Positions 1-11,100 of a stretch of DNA of 64,000 nucleotides are shown piece after piece; the first letter of the stretch is position 1; each line of letters begins with the position of its first letter. Position numbers and translations under genes: made by a program. Below the pieces are notes generated by a model, which was given only the letters and a program-made list of their open reading frames with translations, was not told the DNA's origin and made no database searches. This DNA is from Elephas maximus indicus (lineage: Eukaryota > Chordata > Mammalia > Proboscidea > Elephantidae): positions 62,721,501 to 62,785,500 of the forward strand of contig NC_064820.1 in assembly GCF_024166365.1 (NCBI RefSeq), read 5' to 3'.

Positions 1-744
1 ACTAGGTTATCCGTAAGATCTCTTCTTGGTGTACTAGTCCATCACACACACACATAGACTGTCCACCCTGTTACAAGCCCTCCCAGAGATGCTGCCTTTG
101 GCCACCCTCTGTTCTTAGAGTCAATGCGTTGGATTGCATTTCTTTCAACAGGTTAGAAGGGTATAAACAGAATGCTTTACATCTAAACTGCGCATAAGTC
201 AATCTGGTCTTAATAATAAAATTCTTATCAAAATTCCTAATAACTTTACAACTGTAATGATTTTTTTCTTTTAAGATAATGACAGCTCTGTCTTTGGAAG
301 TACACCAAGGTTTAAAAAAGGCATAAGTCACATAACCCAAGGATAGCAATCTGAAACCTGCAGCTGACTAAGTACTTTGCAAGAAATGTGGGGATTATTG
401 CTTAGTAATGGCTCATTATTTGAATAATTATTATCTACTTATTCTAAAATTGTCTTCCACGAGCTTCAAAAGACCTGAATTTGATTTTTTTTAATTTCTT
501 AATAATAATATTTCTAATTAATCAAATGCATTGGTATTTATCTGAAAATGTTGATAGTTTTCAAATTATCAAGTGTCACATGAAAAGATATGTGTAACCC
601 AATAATTCTGTGATAGGAATGCTACTATAAAATAGTATCCTCATTCCCAAGCAAGCTCAAAAACAACAAAAATTCAGTAAAACTTCTTTGTAAGAGATTT
701 TAAAACACAATGTTTTGAAATAACATTATCTTCTATGAGAAAAA
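1..744. other. Unassigned intergenic sequence
   Basis: AT-rich sequence upstream of RAB3C. I see no gene, RNA or repeat that I can name. The ORF on the minus strand near the left edge has no recognisable domain and looks like chance. Confidence 0.5.
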
Positions 745-960
745 CTGCGATTAGGAAACTAGGCTTTGAAATCAGATAGCCCTGAGCTTAAATCCTGACT
801 AGTGAGGTGTCCATAAGCCAAATACTTAACCTCTCTATTTGTTTCCTTCTTTGTAAAATAATAATTGCACTATTATTTAGTATTAAATGGAATAGTATAG
901 GCAAAGCGCCTACCACAGAGGGGGTGCTAAGAAAGAGTGGCCATCATTAATAGTATCACG
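745..960 (+). repeat. MIR SINE
   Basis: Old mammal-wide SINE. The order of blocks follows the MIR consensus: a 'gaaatcagatagccctg' block, 'acttaacctctctatttgtttcc', 'tttgtaaaataataattg', then an 'aaagcgcctaccacag' block. It is diverged and lacks the extreme 5' end. Confidence 0.7.
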
Positions 961-1843
961 TTTATGTTACAGAAAGAAAATACCATTTTCGTTTCATTCA
1001 GTTAAAGTGCATTTATTTGTATTTTACAAAGCGACTTACTTATATTGAGAATTTGTGAGGTTGGAAACATCATGAGCAGGAATGAGTTAAAATGACTTTC
1101 CTTTTAATTAAAAAAATCAATAATATCATAGAGACATTTAATTTCTTCAAAAGGGAACACTAGACGATTGATAGCATCTGTTGGTATGGTTGCTGCATAA
1201 AACTGAGATCAAAGCCAGCACAATACAGTAAGTCAGACAAAGGTAATTGAGCTCAGGCCAGAAAAGCCTCTCATTGGATTGGAAATGGTCCCAGAGTTAC
1301 CAAAGATTAGACACCCAGCCACATCCTCTTATTATGAATTTGAGCAAGGCTTAGGTGAGGGAAGAAGTGAATTCCCAGGGACATCCATATCCCTTATACC
1401 AATTCTCAGTAATTTTACTTTTCAGTGTAAATCCTAAGACAGAGATAGTGACAGTGATGGAAACAAAATGTATATTGTTATTTTTTTTTTTTATTAAACT
1501 AACATCATCATTATTAATTGATACTTAGTTATCTTTGTTCTTGGCTTTGTTTTGTAAAATAAGTTATCCCCACTTGATCCTACTTGATATAATTTTACTG
1601 TTTAACAAAGCTAATGAAGACACGGACTGATAGTAACAAGGGGAATAATAAAAAAGATAGATAAATAGCAACACAAAGTAAATACTAGCAAATATTAAAC
1701 CCAGAGTTGTAAAAAGCCAGTCAATAATAAATGGTGATGTGGGACAGTAAAAAGAAAACTGAGCCAGAAAAAAAAAAAAAAAAAAAATTAAGAGTTCTAA
1801 CCCCAGCTATTCCTATAGTGGTTTGTGTAACCCTGGGTAGTGG
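961..1843. other. Unassigned intergenic sequence with A-tract
   Basis: No gene or named repeat recognised. It contains an uninterrupted 20-base A-run at 1768-1787, which could be the tail of a retroposon too old to identify. Confidence 0.45.
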
Positions 1844-2495
1844 TTGTTGTTGTTAGGTGCCTTTGAGTTGGTTTCAACTCGTAGTGACTCTAGGTACAAC
1901 AGAACGAAACCTGGCTCCATCCCGCATCATCCTCACAATCGTTGTTATCCTTGAGTCCATTTTTGCAGCCACTGTGTCAATCCATCTTATTGAGAGTCTT
2001 CCTCTTTTTCACTGACCCTCTATTTTACCAAGCATGATGTCCTTCTCCAGGGACTGATCTCTCCTGATAACACGTCCAAAGTATGTAAGACGTAGTCTCA
2101 CCATCCTTGCTTCTAAGGAGAATTCTGGTTGTACTTCTTCCAAAACAGACTTGTTTATTCTTTTGGCAGTCCATGGTATATTCAATACTCTTTGCCAACA
2201 CCACAATTCAAAGGCATCAATTTTTCTACTGTCTTCCTTATTAATTGTTCAGCTTTCACAGGCTTATAAGCCTATTGAAAACACCATGGCTTGGGTCAGG
2301 TGCACCTTAGTCTTCAAGGTGATGTCTTTGCTTTTCAACACTTTAAAGAGGTCCTTTGCAGGAGATTTGCCCAATGCTGTACGTTGTTTGATTTCTTGAC
2401 TGCTGCTTCCATGGATGTAGATTGTGGATCCAGGTAAAACGAAGTCCTTGACAACTTCAATCTTTTCTCCGTTTATCATGATGTTTATCATAATG
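1844..2495 (-). mobile_element. RTE-type LINE, 5'-truncated
   Basis: 3' end of an RTE (BovB-like) LINE, sense on the minus strand. The 3' tail reads as GTTGTTGTTGTT on the plus strand at 1844. Minus-strand reading at 2009-2206 encodes the domain after the reverse transcriptase, with a WCWQRVLNIPWTAKR-like stretch and the LEKDIMLGKIEGQ ending typical of RTE/BovB proteins. It is broken by stops, so it is a dead copy. Confidence 0.85.
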
Positions 2496-2658
2496 TAACC
2501 CTGGGTGGGTTGCTTAATTTCTTGGGTTTCTACATTCTAAAATGGTGATATGCTCATGTTATATACTTCGTGATATTCACTGGTGGCCCTTTCTCCTAAT
2601 TGTATTCTGATATCTGTATTCTGCTTTTTTGAATCTTTTAATATCAACTTCTAATTAA

Positions 2659-2862
2659 GGAGCCTGGGTGGTCAAGAAGTTTGTGATCAGCTGCTAACTG
2701 AAAGGTTGGCAGTTCAAACCCACCCAGCATCTCCATGGAAGAAACGCCTGTAACCTGCTTCTGTAAAGATTACAGCCAAGAAAACCTCATGGAGCAGATC
2801 TGCTTTGTCATCTGGGTTCCCCTGAATCAGGAAGTGACTTGACAGCAGCTAACAACAACTCC
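2659..2862 (+). repeat. AfroSINE, long form with RTE-like tail
   Basis: tRNA-derived SINE. The B-box-like part (ggttggcagttcaaaccca) follows 'cagctgctaactgaaa'. This copy carries the extra internal block (gcttctgtaaagattacagcc) and ends in 'gcagctaacaacaactcc', the same tail that RTE copies here carry, instead of the more common GGGTTT tail. Confidence 0.85.
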
Positions 2863-3227
2863 AGATTCATATGTAAGTGGAGGATGTTTCCTTCTTTCCC
2901 TGTTCTCTCATCAACAGTCAGAAAATTCTAACCTTTGGGCATCCTTTTAAGGCTTTGATTGTTGCTAAATTATAGATATTCCTGGAAATTAGTAATTTTT
3001 AAAATAGACATTTATACCTCAGTGTAATCGCAAGGGAGGAAAATGCTGTAAGCTTTATTTTACAGTCCCCTTTATCTTTTTTTTTTTTTTTATCCCATGT
3101 GGCATAGACTGACAGCTGTCTGTACCTTTTCTTTCTTTCTTCTTTTGTAATAGAACTTCTGATCTTCAGCTTGACACATATCTACCTGGAATAAAGACTA
3201 TATTTCCCAGGCTCTCTTGAAACTAGG
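2863..3227. other. Unassigned intergenic sequence
   Basis: No gene or named repeat recognised. Contains a T-tract at about 3077-3092 and a short TTTC-rich stretch near 3130. Confidence 0.4.
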
Positions 3228-3731
3228 CGTCTTAGTCATCTAGTACTGCTGTAACAGAAATACCACAAGTGGATGGATTTAACAAAGAGAAATTTATTCT
3301 CTCACAGTCTAATAGGCTACAAGTCCAAATTCAAGGCATCAGCTCCAAGGGAAGGCTTTCTCTCTCTGTCAGCTCTGGAGGAAAGTCCTTGTCATCAATA
3401 TCCCCCTGGTTAAGGAGCTTCTCAGGTTCAGGGACCCCAGGCCCAAAGGACATGCTCTGCTCCTGGTGCTACTTTCTTGATGGTATGAGGTCCCCATGTC
3501 TCTCTGCTCAATTCTTTCTTTTATGTCTCAAAAGAGATTGGCTTAAAACACTAATTTTGTGGATCTCATCAATATAACTGCCACTAATCAATCTCATTAA
3601 CATCATAGTGATTTAAAACACGTAGGGAAATCATATCAGAGGACAAAATGGTAGACAATCATACAATCCTAGGAATCATGACCTAGCCAAGTTGACAGAT
3701 ATTTTGGGGGGACATGATTCAATTCACGACA
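3228..3731 (-). mobile_element. MaLR/ERVL-like solo LTR
   Basis: Solo LTR of an old non-infectious retroviral-type element, sense on the minus strand. The minus-strand 5' end begins TGTC and has the 'aattg..tcatgtccccccaaa' block typical of MaLR LTRs; an AATAAA signal lies near the other end. A 5-bp direct repeat CTAGG flanks it (3223-3227 and 3732-3736), fitting ERVL/MaLR integration. There is no internal region and no gene. Confidence 0.75.
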
Positions 3732-4381
3732 CTAGGTAGGGTGATATCATTAAGTCTTAGGCACTGGTGTGCTTAAAGGGATGAGAGATTGCCCTTCTGT
3801 ATCCTTTCGTCCTTCTCTATGGCTGGGATGTGAATGCAAGAGCCTGAGCTCCAGCAGCCACCTGCTGACTTTGGGAATGGAATTTGGATGGTGGAGTGAT
3901 TTTGAGCAAAGTTACAGTTTTGCTCTGACTAGGAAGATAATCAGCTCCAAGCCACTTTTATTTGTTTAGTTAGCTCCTGGCTAGCTTTACTTCCCTCAAC
4001 CCACCTAAATATCCAGCTGAGACAACAGAAACAAGACAGAACTAAGTTTGTTGAAAACTTTTGCAACTCTATTTTTTTAACTCAATTTTCACAGGTTGTT
4101 CTTTGACAGATAAAAGACATGCTAGGAAAAAATAAAGAGGTATTATCATTTTAATAAACAATAAGAAGGGATGAACATTTCAAAGATTAGTAAATTTGTA
4201 ACACTTAAATACTTGTAATATTTAAATATATTCTATAATACCAGACTCTTTGAATTCTTAGAAGTTTAGAAGGTGAGGGTATTACCAAAATTACAGGGAA
4301 TTGTTCTGAAGAAACAGAGGCCCTAAAGTAGCTGGGCAAATATTTTACTATTAAATGCCAAAAAATTCTACACATTTAAGA
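3732..4381. other. Unassigned intergenic sequence
   Basis: No gene or named repeat recognised between the solo LTR and the LINE 3' end that starts near 4382. Confidence 0.4.
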
Positions 4382-5400
4382 GGCAGTGTTATTTTGTTAG
4401 TACTTCTCTTTCTTTTGTTATTGTTGTTGAGAATGTACAAAGCGAAACACACAATTCAACAGCTTCTACACGTACAATTCAATGAAATTGATTACATTCT
4501 TCAAGTTGTGCAACCATTCTCATCCTCCTTTTCTGAGTTGTTCCTCCCCAATTAACATAAACTCACAGCCCCCTAATTTTTCTATGGAATCTTTTGAGTT
4601 GTTCTTGTTCTAGATCTTGAAAGAGCACAATACTCAAGGCAGACATTGCTTACTAGCTAAGCTAAACTATTGTTTGGTTTTAAAAATTCAGGGATTATTT
4701 TTGCTTTAAGTTTCAGGGGTTCATCCAGCCTCCATGGCTACAGAAAGTCAGTAGTCCATGAAAATTTGGTATTTTATTCTTAATTTTCTCCCTTTTGATC
4801 AGGATTCTCCCACAGAATCTTTGATCAAAATGTTTGGTAGTGGTAGCTGGGGAACAATCCAGTTCTTCTCATCTCATGGCAAAGGAGGCAGTTTGTTTCA
4901 TGGAGGCAATTAGCCATACATTCCATATCCTCCTCCTATACCTGACTTTCCTATTCCTCTGTTGTTCCAGGTGAGACCAATTTTTGTGCCTTGGATGGCC
5001 GCTTGCAAGTTTTTAAGACCCCGGGCTCTACAAAATGAACTAGGAGGTAAAATAAAAGCACTAAACACATTATTAGGTTGATTAACTGGGATGTGCCATG
5101 AAACCATCACCCCGAATCTTCAAACCAAGAAACCAAATCCCATGAGGTATTTGGTTGTATAAAAGCAGCTTCAGCAGCTACTGGTTTTTTTTTTGTGTGT
5201 GTGTAAGTATATATGTATCACAACTTTTGCAAATTCATCTTTTTACAGGTGTACAACTTACTGACAGCAATTAGTACTTGTCTTGAAGGAAAAAATTTGT
5301 AAAAAGGTGCATCTTTAGATATGTCTTAATTTAAAAAAAAATTGCATAAGTCTAACTTCTAATAGGTTGCTCCCGTTGAAGTATATCGTCATTGGATTCT
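4382..5400 (-). mobile_element. LINE 3' region (probably L1 3'UTR), antisense
   Basis: On the minus strand this ends with a block reading 'gttgcacaacttgaagaatg' followed by an A-rich (aacaacaataac) tail near 4410. The same 3' block ends a second copy at about 27970-28092 in the other orientation. No ORF survives. L1 3'UTR is my best assignment, but the family was not confirmed. Confidence 0.6.
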
Positions 5401-5476
5401 CTTTTACTTTTGTTATTAGATAATTTAAACACAATTGCTTTAACCATCACATACCCCACAGCTATGAGGTAAGCAT

Positions 5477-5910
5477 TTTTTAAATATATATTTTTTAATT
5501 TTTATTGTGCTTTAAGTGAAAGTTTACAAATCAAGTCAATCTCTCAAACAAAAATTTATATACACCTTGCTATATACTCCTAATTGCTCTCTCCCTAATG
5601 AGACAGCCTGCTCCTTCCCCCAAATCTCTCTTTTCATGTCCATTCCTCCAGCTTCTAACCCCCTCTGCCCTCTCATCTCCCCTCCAGATAGGAGATGCCA
5701 ACATAGTCTCAAGTGTCTACTTGATCCAAGAAGCACATTCTTCACCAGCATCTTTTTCTAACCCATTGGCCAGTCCAATCCCTGTCTGAAGAGTTGGCTT
5801 GGGGAATGGTTCCTGTCCTGGGCTAACAGAAGGTCTGGTCTCAGTCAGACCATTCGGTCCAGTCTTTTTACAAGAATTTGGGGTCTGCAACCCACTGGTC
5901 TCCTAGAGGT
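5477..5910 (-). mobile_element. Retroposon-like unit 'U', 5'-truncated copy
   Basis: One of four copies of the same repeat (others at 29175-29788, 41811-42358 and 59963-60526). On the minus strand the 3' end reads 'cacttaaagcacaataaaaa' followed by A/T-rich tail. This copy lacks about the first 150 bp at its 5' end. Probably the 3' part of an afrotherian LINE or a derivative of one. Confidence 0.6.
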
Positions 5911-6154
5911 GAGCATTTTAACATGTATTTTCTGAATAGTTACAGAAGCTATTTACCTAAGTGATAGTTCATTATTTTCTCACTGATTGGAAGATTAGAA
6001 GACAGATCTTAGTCAATTTTTTCTAAACCTAAAATTAACAGAGCATTTTGAATATGGTGAGGTCTCAATACATGATTGTTGTGTTTTGAGTCTATGCTGT
6101 GAAATTTTTGAGGTTTATATGTTTGAGAAAGTCTTACATACAAATCCTTCTAAG

Positions 6155-6345
6155 GCAGTATTTCTCAAATTGTGGTAAAGGAAGCACTTGCATCCAGAAT
6201 TGCTGGAATATTTGTTAAAAACACAAATTCCTGGACCACTCATTTAGATCTAGTGAGTTGGAATTTCTACATGTGGCTTGATAATATGAATTTTAAACAA
6301 AACCCCTCCAAGAGATTTTCAAGCCGAATGTTTTTCTACTGCTTT
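6155..6345 (+). mobile_element. MER5A-like hAT-Charlie MITE
   Basis: Begins 'gcagtatttctcaaattgtgg' and contains 'ttgttaaaaacacaaattcctgg', both close to the MER5A consensus in order and spacing. Non-autonomous DNA transposon fossil with no coding capacity. Confidence 0.7.
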
Positions 6346-6789
6346 TTTCAATGCAACGAAGTTTCAGGCTGATTCGTTATTTTTTCCATGCCTCCCTGCC
6401 AATACTATAACTATTGCTTTTCCACTGTGGCTTCAATATCATATTTTGACCTCATGCCAAGGCAGCGATCGAAGCTGGATTTAACTAACGTTTACTCCTG
6501 AGGGGAGTGGGGTATCTCTAGCGGGGTGAAGACATGGGTGGTCCTACGTATTAGTTAGCTAAAGAGAATTGGGGGTGATAAGTGTAGCAGAAGTATAGTT
6601 CCAAAATTTCAAAACCATTTTTACACTAGTCCAGGCGGAGTAGGATTGTAACATAAGGAATAACTGTTTTAAAGAAAGGACAGCCTAACTTAAAAAAGGT
6701 CTCCCAGCTCATTCTGTGACGGTGCTTCTGGGCTCTGGTGATGAATGTGTTCATGTTGCATGACTTGCTTTGGGTAAATACCCCAGTGC
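6346..6789. other. Unassigned upstream flank of RAB3C promoter
   Basis: Repeat-free as far as I can see, with base composition rising toward the CpG-rich region. No motif I can name with confidence. Confidence 0.4.
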
Positions 6790-7157
6790 CCTATCAGCTC
6801 TGCAGCCCGCGGCCAGTGGCTACTGCGTGTGAGCGCTAATGACGATGGAAGGTGCCTGGGGGAGGGCCTGGGGAGGGGCTGCCCAGCGCGCTCGCGCCCC
6901 TGGCACTTCCTAGGAGACTCTCAGCCCTTTCTCTGCAGCTGCCAGTTGGAGACTCCAAGCTTCCCCTACAGAGGAAAGAAGCCGTCCATCTAAATCTGCT
7001 GTCCATTCCATGTCCCTCGTTTCTCCCTTCACCAGCTGCCACCCTTACCGCTTCCATTGTGCCGTGCCTTTCCAGTTCAGCCCCCCTTCCTGCGAACGAC
7101 CCCAACCCGGTTTGTAGCAGAAAGGCTTTTTTGAGAATTTCGGAACCTCGGTTTGCA

Positions 7158-7175
7158 ATGGAGCTGTATGGAAAG
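7158..7175 (+). other. Candidate alternative first exon end (speculative)
   Basis: ATG followed by five codons (MELYGK) runs directly into AAG|GTAAGC, a strong splice-donor consensus at 7176. The donor is phase 0, the same phase as exon 2 of RAB3C, so splicing to 36523 would stay in frame. The same frame is open leftward to an ATG at 6852 (108 codons to the donor). This is inferred from sequence only; no transcript evidence is available and the match may be chance. Confidence 0.25.
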
Positions 7176-7706
7176 GTAAGCAGCTCAGCTTGCTCAGGGT
7201 GAAATTTCGTTCTGACGGACTTTGGAGTGTGTGTGTGTGTGTGTTGTGTGTTGTGTGTTCATGCTCATGCCTTCTCAATGCAATTGTGCGAATAAACCAC
7301 TTTTCGTGTGTGTGTGTCATTTACCGTCTTTCTCCCCCGCGTTTGTTGAACGAGATTGTAAAACCACCCCACTCTGCCTATGGAAAGGTATAAACTTTCC
7401 CCATTTGAGAAGGGGAGGGGTGGAATGGAGAGTCTCAGAACGCAGCGCAGGCTTCGTTAGTATTAGGAATTAGCACAGGATACCGCGTGTCTTAACCAGG
7501 AAATCACAATCTGGCTTCGGAAGGCCATCGTTAGCGGAGAAAAAGCTCCAGCTGAGATGAGCTGGGTCACTTTTGCCTGCGTTTTGCGAGGAAACGGCCT
7601 GGGGCGGAGGAGAGCGCTAACTGCCGGGAGCGAGCCAGCTAGAGGAGAAGGTAGGCTTGGCGGCGAGGGCCGACTGGGGGAGCTAGGTTGTTTTATGCTT
7701 GTTTGC

Positions 7707-7719
7707 CGGGAAGTGTAGT
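7707..7719 (-). promoter_or_regulatory. ACTAYRNNNCCCR motif (ZNF143-type), minus strand
   Basis: The minus strand reads ACTACACTTCCCG, a full match to the ACTAYRNNNCCCR promoter motif bound by ZNF143/Staf or associated with it. It lies 227 bp before the RAB3C start codon in the CpG-rich region. Confidence 0.6.
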
Positions 7720-7759
7720 TCGCGGCTGGCCGGTTTCCAGGGAAGTCCGGCAGGACGAG

Positions 7760-7772
7760 ACTACAACTCCCA
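7760..7772 (+). promoter_or_regulatory. ACTAYRNNNCCCR motif (ZNF143-type), plus strand
   Basis: Reads ACTACAACTCCCA, a second full match to ACTAYRNNNCCCR in the opposite orientation, with 40 bp between the two. A motif pair so close in a CpG promoter is unlikely to be chance. Confidence 0.65.
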
Positions 7773-7835
7773 AGAGCGCACGGGGCTCTGGGCCAGTACG
7801 CGTGTGCGGCGCCAGGAGGGACAGCTCCGGTGCTG

Positions 7836-7928
7836 ATGTTGGAGCCGGTTAGTGAACCCCAAGTGTGCAGAGTGTGGAGCGTGGAGCTGTGCACGCGTGA
7901 TCCGGCCAGCTGTCTTAGCAAGAGATAA
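7836..7928 (+). other. Upstream ORF in RAB3C 5' leader
   Basis: ATG at 7836 opens 30 codons and ends at TAA 7926-7928, 17 nt before the RAB3C start at 7946 and in a different frame. Its start context is weak (C at -3, T at +4), so many ribosomes would scan past it. It matters only if transcription starts upstream of 7836, which I cannot show. Confidence 0.45.
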
Positions 7929-7945
7929 AGGACATTTTGCCAACA

Positions 7946-7969
7946 ATGAGACACGAAGCGCCCATGCAG
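7946..7969 (+). CDS. RAB3C: RAB3C exon 1, coding part (residues 1-8)
   Basis: Encodes MRHEAPMQ, the short N-terminal extension that separates Rab3C from Rab3A, B and D. Rab3C is a small GTPase of synaptic and secretory vesicles; in its GTP form it binds effectors such as RIM and rabphilin and tunes regulated exocytosis. The start ATG has A at -3. The exon ends CAG|GTGGGT at 7969/7970, a usable donor in phase 0. It joins exon 2, which begins with ATG, so the junction reads Gln8-Met9. The 5'UTR boundary is not defined. The eight-residue match in a CpG promoter, with matching phase and a matching second exon, makes the call firm despite the tiny exon. Confidence 0.92.
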
Positions 7970-8523
7970 GTGGGTCTATGAATAAAGTGTGGCCTCAGAA
8001 GGCGTAAAGGGAGATGGTTGCTCCTCATTTCGGGCACGAACTGTGCCCAGCCGAAGGAAAGGTCTAGGCGGCCACCGGCGGAGACGCGGCTCCGGGACTG
8101 GGTCCTGGGGACAGAGTTGGGTTCTTGTGAGCTCATGGCTGTGACTGGTGCTGTCTTGGTGAGGGACAGGGATATTCGTTATCTTTGCGGGCTCCGCACG
8201 GAGGGTGAGAGGGTCTGTTTAAAACGAAAACCCCAGCAAACAAAAGTCAGAGGAACATGCAATCTCGTGCTGGCATTGATCTGCCCTCTTGGCTTCCCTG
8301 GTTTGTATTCAGTGTACAAAAGCACAGACTTAAGGAAGATCAGCCAGGTCCGGGGTTACGAGCTCTCCACTGGAGTAAGGAGAGATCGAATTCCTTTTGG
8401 ATAGGAGCGCGTTAAGTAGGGGGAAGCCAATATTAGCGTCCGCAAAGCCCCCTTTCTTTAATTAGGGTCCTAATAATATCAGCGGAAAATGAGAAGCTCA
8501 TCCAGGCTTGGCTCACCCTACAA

Positions 8524-8560
8524 CTATACCCGTTGCTGTCGAGTCAATTTTGGACTCACA
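8524..8560 (-). repeat. AfroSINE fragment
   Basis: Short 3' remnant reading 'cccgttgctgtcgagtcaat' on the plus strand, the reverse complement of the conserved AfroSINE 3' end. Confidence 0.6.
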
Positions 8561-9898
8561 CAGCTGGTTTACTCCTGCGTGCCGAAGAACTCCCTCTGAG
8601 CTTTCCTGTGTAATGTGCAGGTTGGTTGTACGCTCTGATTCCACATTTCAATCAGATGCTTAGATTTGCTCCTTCGAGAAATGCAAACGACCCCGGTGCA
8701 AAAGTGCTTTTGCTTAAGTTTTATTTGTAAGTAAAGATGAGTGATATTTTCTCCTTTGTATGTACAACCAGTTAACGCTAAACATCAGCCTGTGTTTGTT
8801 AACCAAACGGGGTGTTACCGTTGAGTAACAGAAAGGCACTTTATGAATGGGGTTGAGAGAATGGAACACACCATTTGAAATGTGTTTTCTCTTGAGAACC
8901 CTCCTCTGCTTTCAAATGCAACCATATAGGCATTTGACTTTATTTCACGTTTAAATGTTTTCCAATTGCTATCTTCTGAATCAAGAACTTTAAACTTAGG
9001 CTTCAATTTACTTTTAATTTATTTTCTGGGTTATGTATGTTAAGATACACTAACTGGACTATTAAGTCTATAGAATGTGTTTGTTGAAAGATTATATAAT
9101 GGAAGCCCTCAAATTACCTTATGAGTTATTGAAATTTTGATACGTTCCATAGGACAGTGACCCCATTGTGTCTTCTAATACCTCTGTTTGTAACTTTGCA
9201 TTTCATTATAGACCTGATGTGAAAAAATCTGGACAGACAATAAAGGTGCAGGCTGTTGCAATCAAGACCTATCGGCTTATGATAATTTTCTGATACTAGA
9301 GGGTCTGTCAGGAGCCAACAGATGAAATTAATCATACTTGATTAGAAATAAACATTGATGATAGACTTTAAAAGTAGCTTATTATATTTAAAGTCAATCC
9401 CGTGTATCTTCGAAGTGTTTGTCAAAATAACTAACTAAAATATTAACCATACTGTGTATTCATTTTTATTTTCTTACAGAAGTTGCTTAAAATGGTAAGA
9501 AAGGTTATTCTAATTTTACAGAACTGTATGAAATTAATGCCTTTGGAAATATTTTAAATTATTTCATGTGCCCACTAATTATAGTAGGCACTGTAATTCT
9601 ACATTTTAGTTAAAACTTGAAGAAATAATTAATATAAAAATCAGGCAACATAAAATTAATCTTCTGGTAGATAGAGTTTTTTTCATATTTGTGATGGATT
9701 TTATCATTGGACTAGATTTTTGAAATTTAAAGATTTAAATACCCAACTGGTATCATGAATAATATGTACATTTTAAGAAACCAAGTACTATTTTTTTTAT
9801 CATATTTTATTAAAGAATATGCATTGATTCAGTTTAACTAGTAAATATGCTGTTGTCATGGTGACTTTCCTCTCCATTACTATAAGGTTTTTAAAAAG
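8561..9898. other. Unassigned intron 1 sequence
   Basis: AT-rich, no gene and no repeat I can name. Proximity to the promoter makes it a possible place for regulatory elements, but I see no specific motif cluster. Confidence 0.4.
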
Positions 9899-9909
9899 AT
9901 ATAATGATA

Positions 9910-10080
9910 GGGGGTGCTCTGGTGGTGCAGTGGTTAAGAACTATGGCTGCTAACCAAAAGGTCAGCAGGTCAAATCCACCAGCCACTCCTTGGAAACCCT
10001 ATGGGGCAGTGCCACTCTGTCCTGTGTGGTTGCTGTGAGTTGGAATCAGCTCGATGCCAATAGGTTTTTTTTTTTTTTAT
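9910..10080 (+). repeat. AfroSINE, short form, with target duplication
   Basis: Complete short-form copy: 'ggtggtgcagtggttaag' A-box region, 'ggtcagcaggtcaaatccacc' B-box region, tail 'gatgccaataggttttttt'. Flanked by a perfect 11-bp direct repeat ATATAATGATA at 9899-9909 and 10081-10091. Confidence 0.93.
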
Positions 10081-10904
10081 ATATAATGATAAAAAAATAA
10101 TGATAGGAAGAGTAAAAACTATAATGTGCTTAATTCTTTTTTAATGGCAAACAAGGTCTCGGCGCCCATGCTTGCTACTCATAATTGTATTTCAGGTGAG
10201 TTTGGTATATAAAAATGCAGTAAGATAAATAGTTGACATTTCATATTTTTCCATTTAAAGACTATACCACATCATCATTTTAAATATATGCCCAAACTAT
10301 TTTTTACTTTGGTTTCCAGACGATGAGTCACAAGCAAAACCTCATTCTATAGTTTCATTATCCTAAGAGATTTGCTTCTCCTTTTGAAAATATCCATTTA
10401 GTTAATTTGCAAATATGAAACAAAATAAAACTTTTAGTTTAATTGTTGATTTTCTAATTTACTTATTATATTTCCTTAAAACAAGAAAGCCTTTTTGAAA
10501 ATTACATAATGGCTTTTAGAAAGCATTTGATGCACCTATGTAGAGAGTTCGGTGTTCTGTTCAAGGTAGCTATCTTTGATATACGCATATTTTCTGGGGA
10601 ATCTTTATTTCTGAATCAATGGAAAATGAGGGATACTAATTGTTCTTTTATAGTGATTATTAAAGCAATATACAATGATGGTCTTTGATATCTGTATTTC
10701 CTTTGCAACTAAATAACCAGGAATAGCATTTGGTAAGTGTTCCAAGTGATGAGCTTAGAATTTTAGTGCAGGAGATGGTCATTTTATGTCTTCTAATCCA
10801 GTGCCTACAGAAGTGGAGAAGAGCAGGGCTAATGACTTGAGGGCATGACTCTGGTGTAAAAACTGTCCTTTGATTCTGGAGCCAGACTGGATATATTCCA
10901 GTTT
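10081..10904. other. Unassigned intron 1 sequence
   Basis: AT-rich; no gene or named repeat recognised. Confidence 0.4.
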
Positions 10905-11100
10905 ATCCAGTGCCTTGTCTGTGCCAAGTACTGTGTCTTGCCCTCAGACTTCATTTAATATTTATAACAATCCTTTAGCCTAATTACAGGCAAGATAACT
11001 GGAGCTTATGAAGATTAAATAACTTTCCTAACATGGTAGAGTCCAAATTCTACCAGATCTCTCTGTCTACAAAGCCTGTGTTCCTTCTTCTGTTATTTTT
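10905..11100 (-). repeat. MIR SINE
   Basis: Follows the reverse MIR consensus: 'tgtgccaagtactgtgtcttg', 'atttaatatttataacaatcc', then a 'tctacaaagcctgtgttcc' end. Diverged. Confidence 0.6.

Larger units (their letters stand above)
6790..8120 (+). promoter_or_regulatory. RAB3C: CpG-rich promoter region of RAB3C
   Basis: CpG dinucleotides are frequent here (for example 6808-6870, 6886-6900, 7560-7820, 8035-8110) and rare in most of the rest of the window. Exon 1 of RAB3C ends inside it at 7969. I see no TATA box at a convincing distance, so a dispersed TATA-less CpG promoter is the likely type. A GT-rich microsatellite interrupts it at about 7227-7259. Several long ORFs on both strands here are a by-product of GC richness and are not called as genes. 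The transcription start cannot be placed from sequence alone. Confidence 0.75.

Noticed and set aside
7463..7954. 163-codon minus-strand ORF across the promoter
   Set aside because: Lies opposite the CpG-rich promoter, is serine/proline/alanine-rich from GC bias, and matches no protein I recognise.
9910..10080. tRNA genes at A/B-box-like sequences
   Set aside because: The boxes belong to AfroSINEs, which are tRNA-derived retroposons. They lack a foldable full tRNA and end in SINE bodies and tails.
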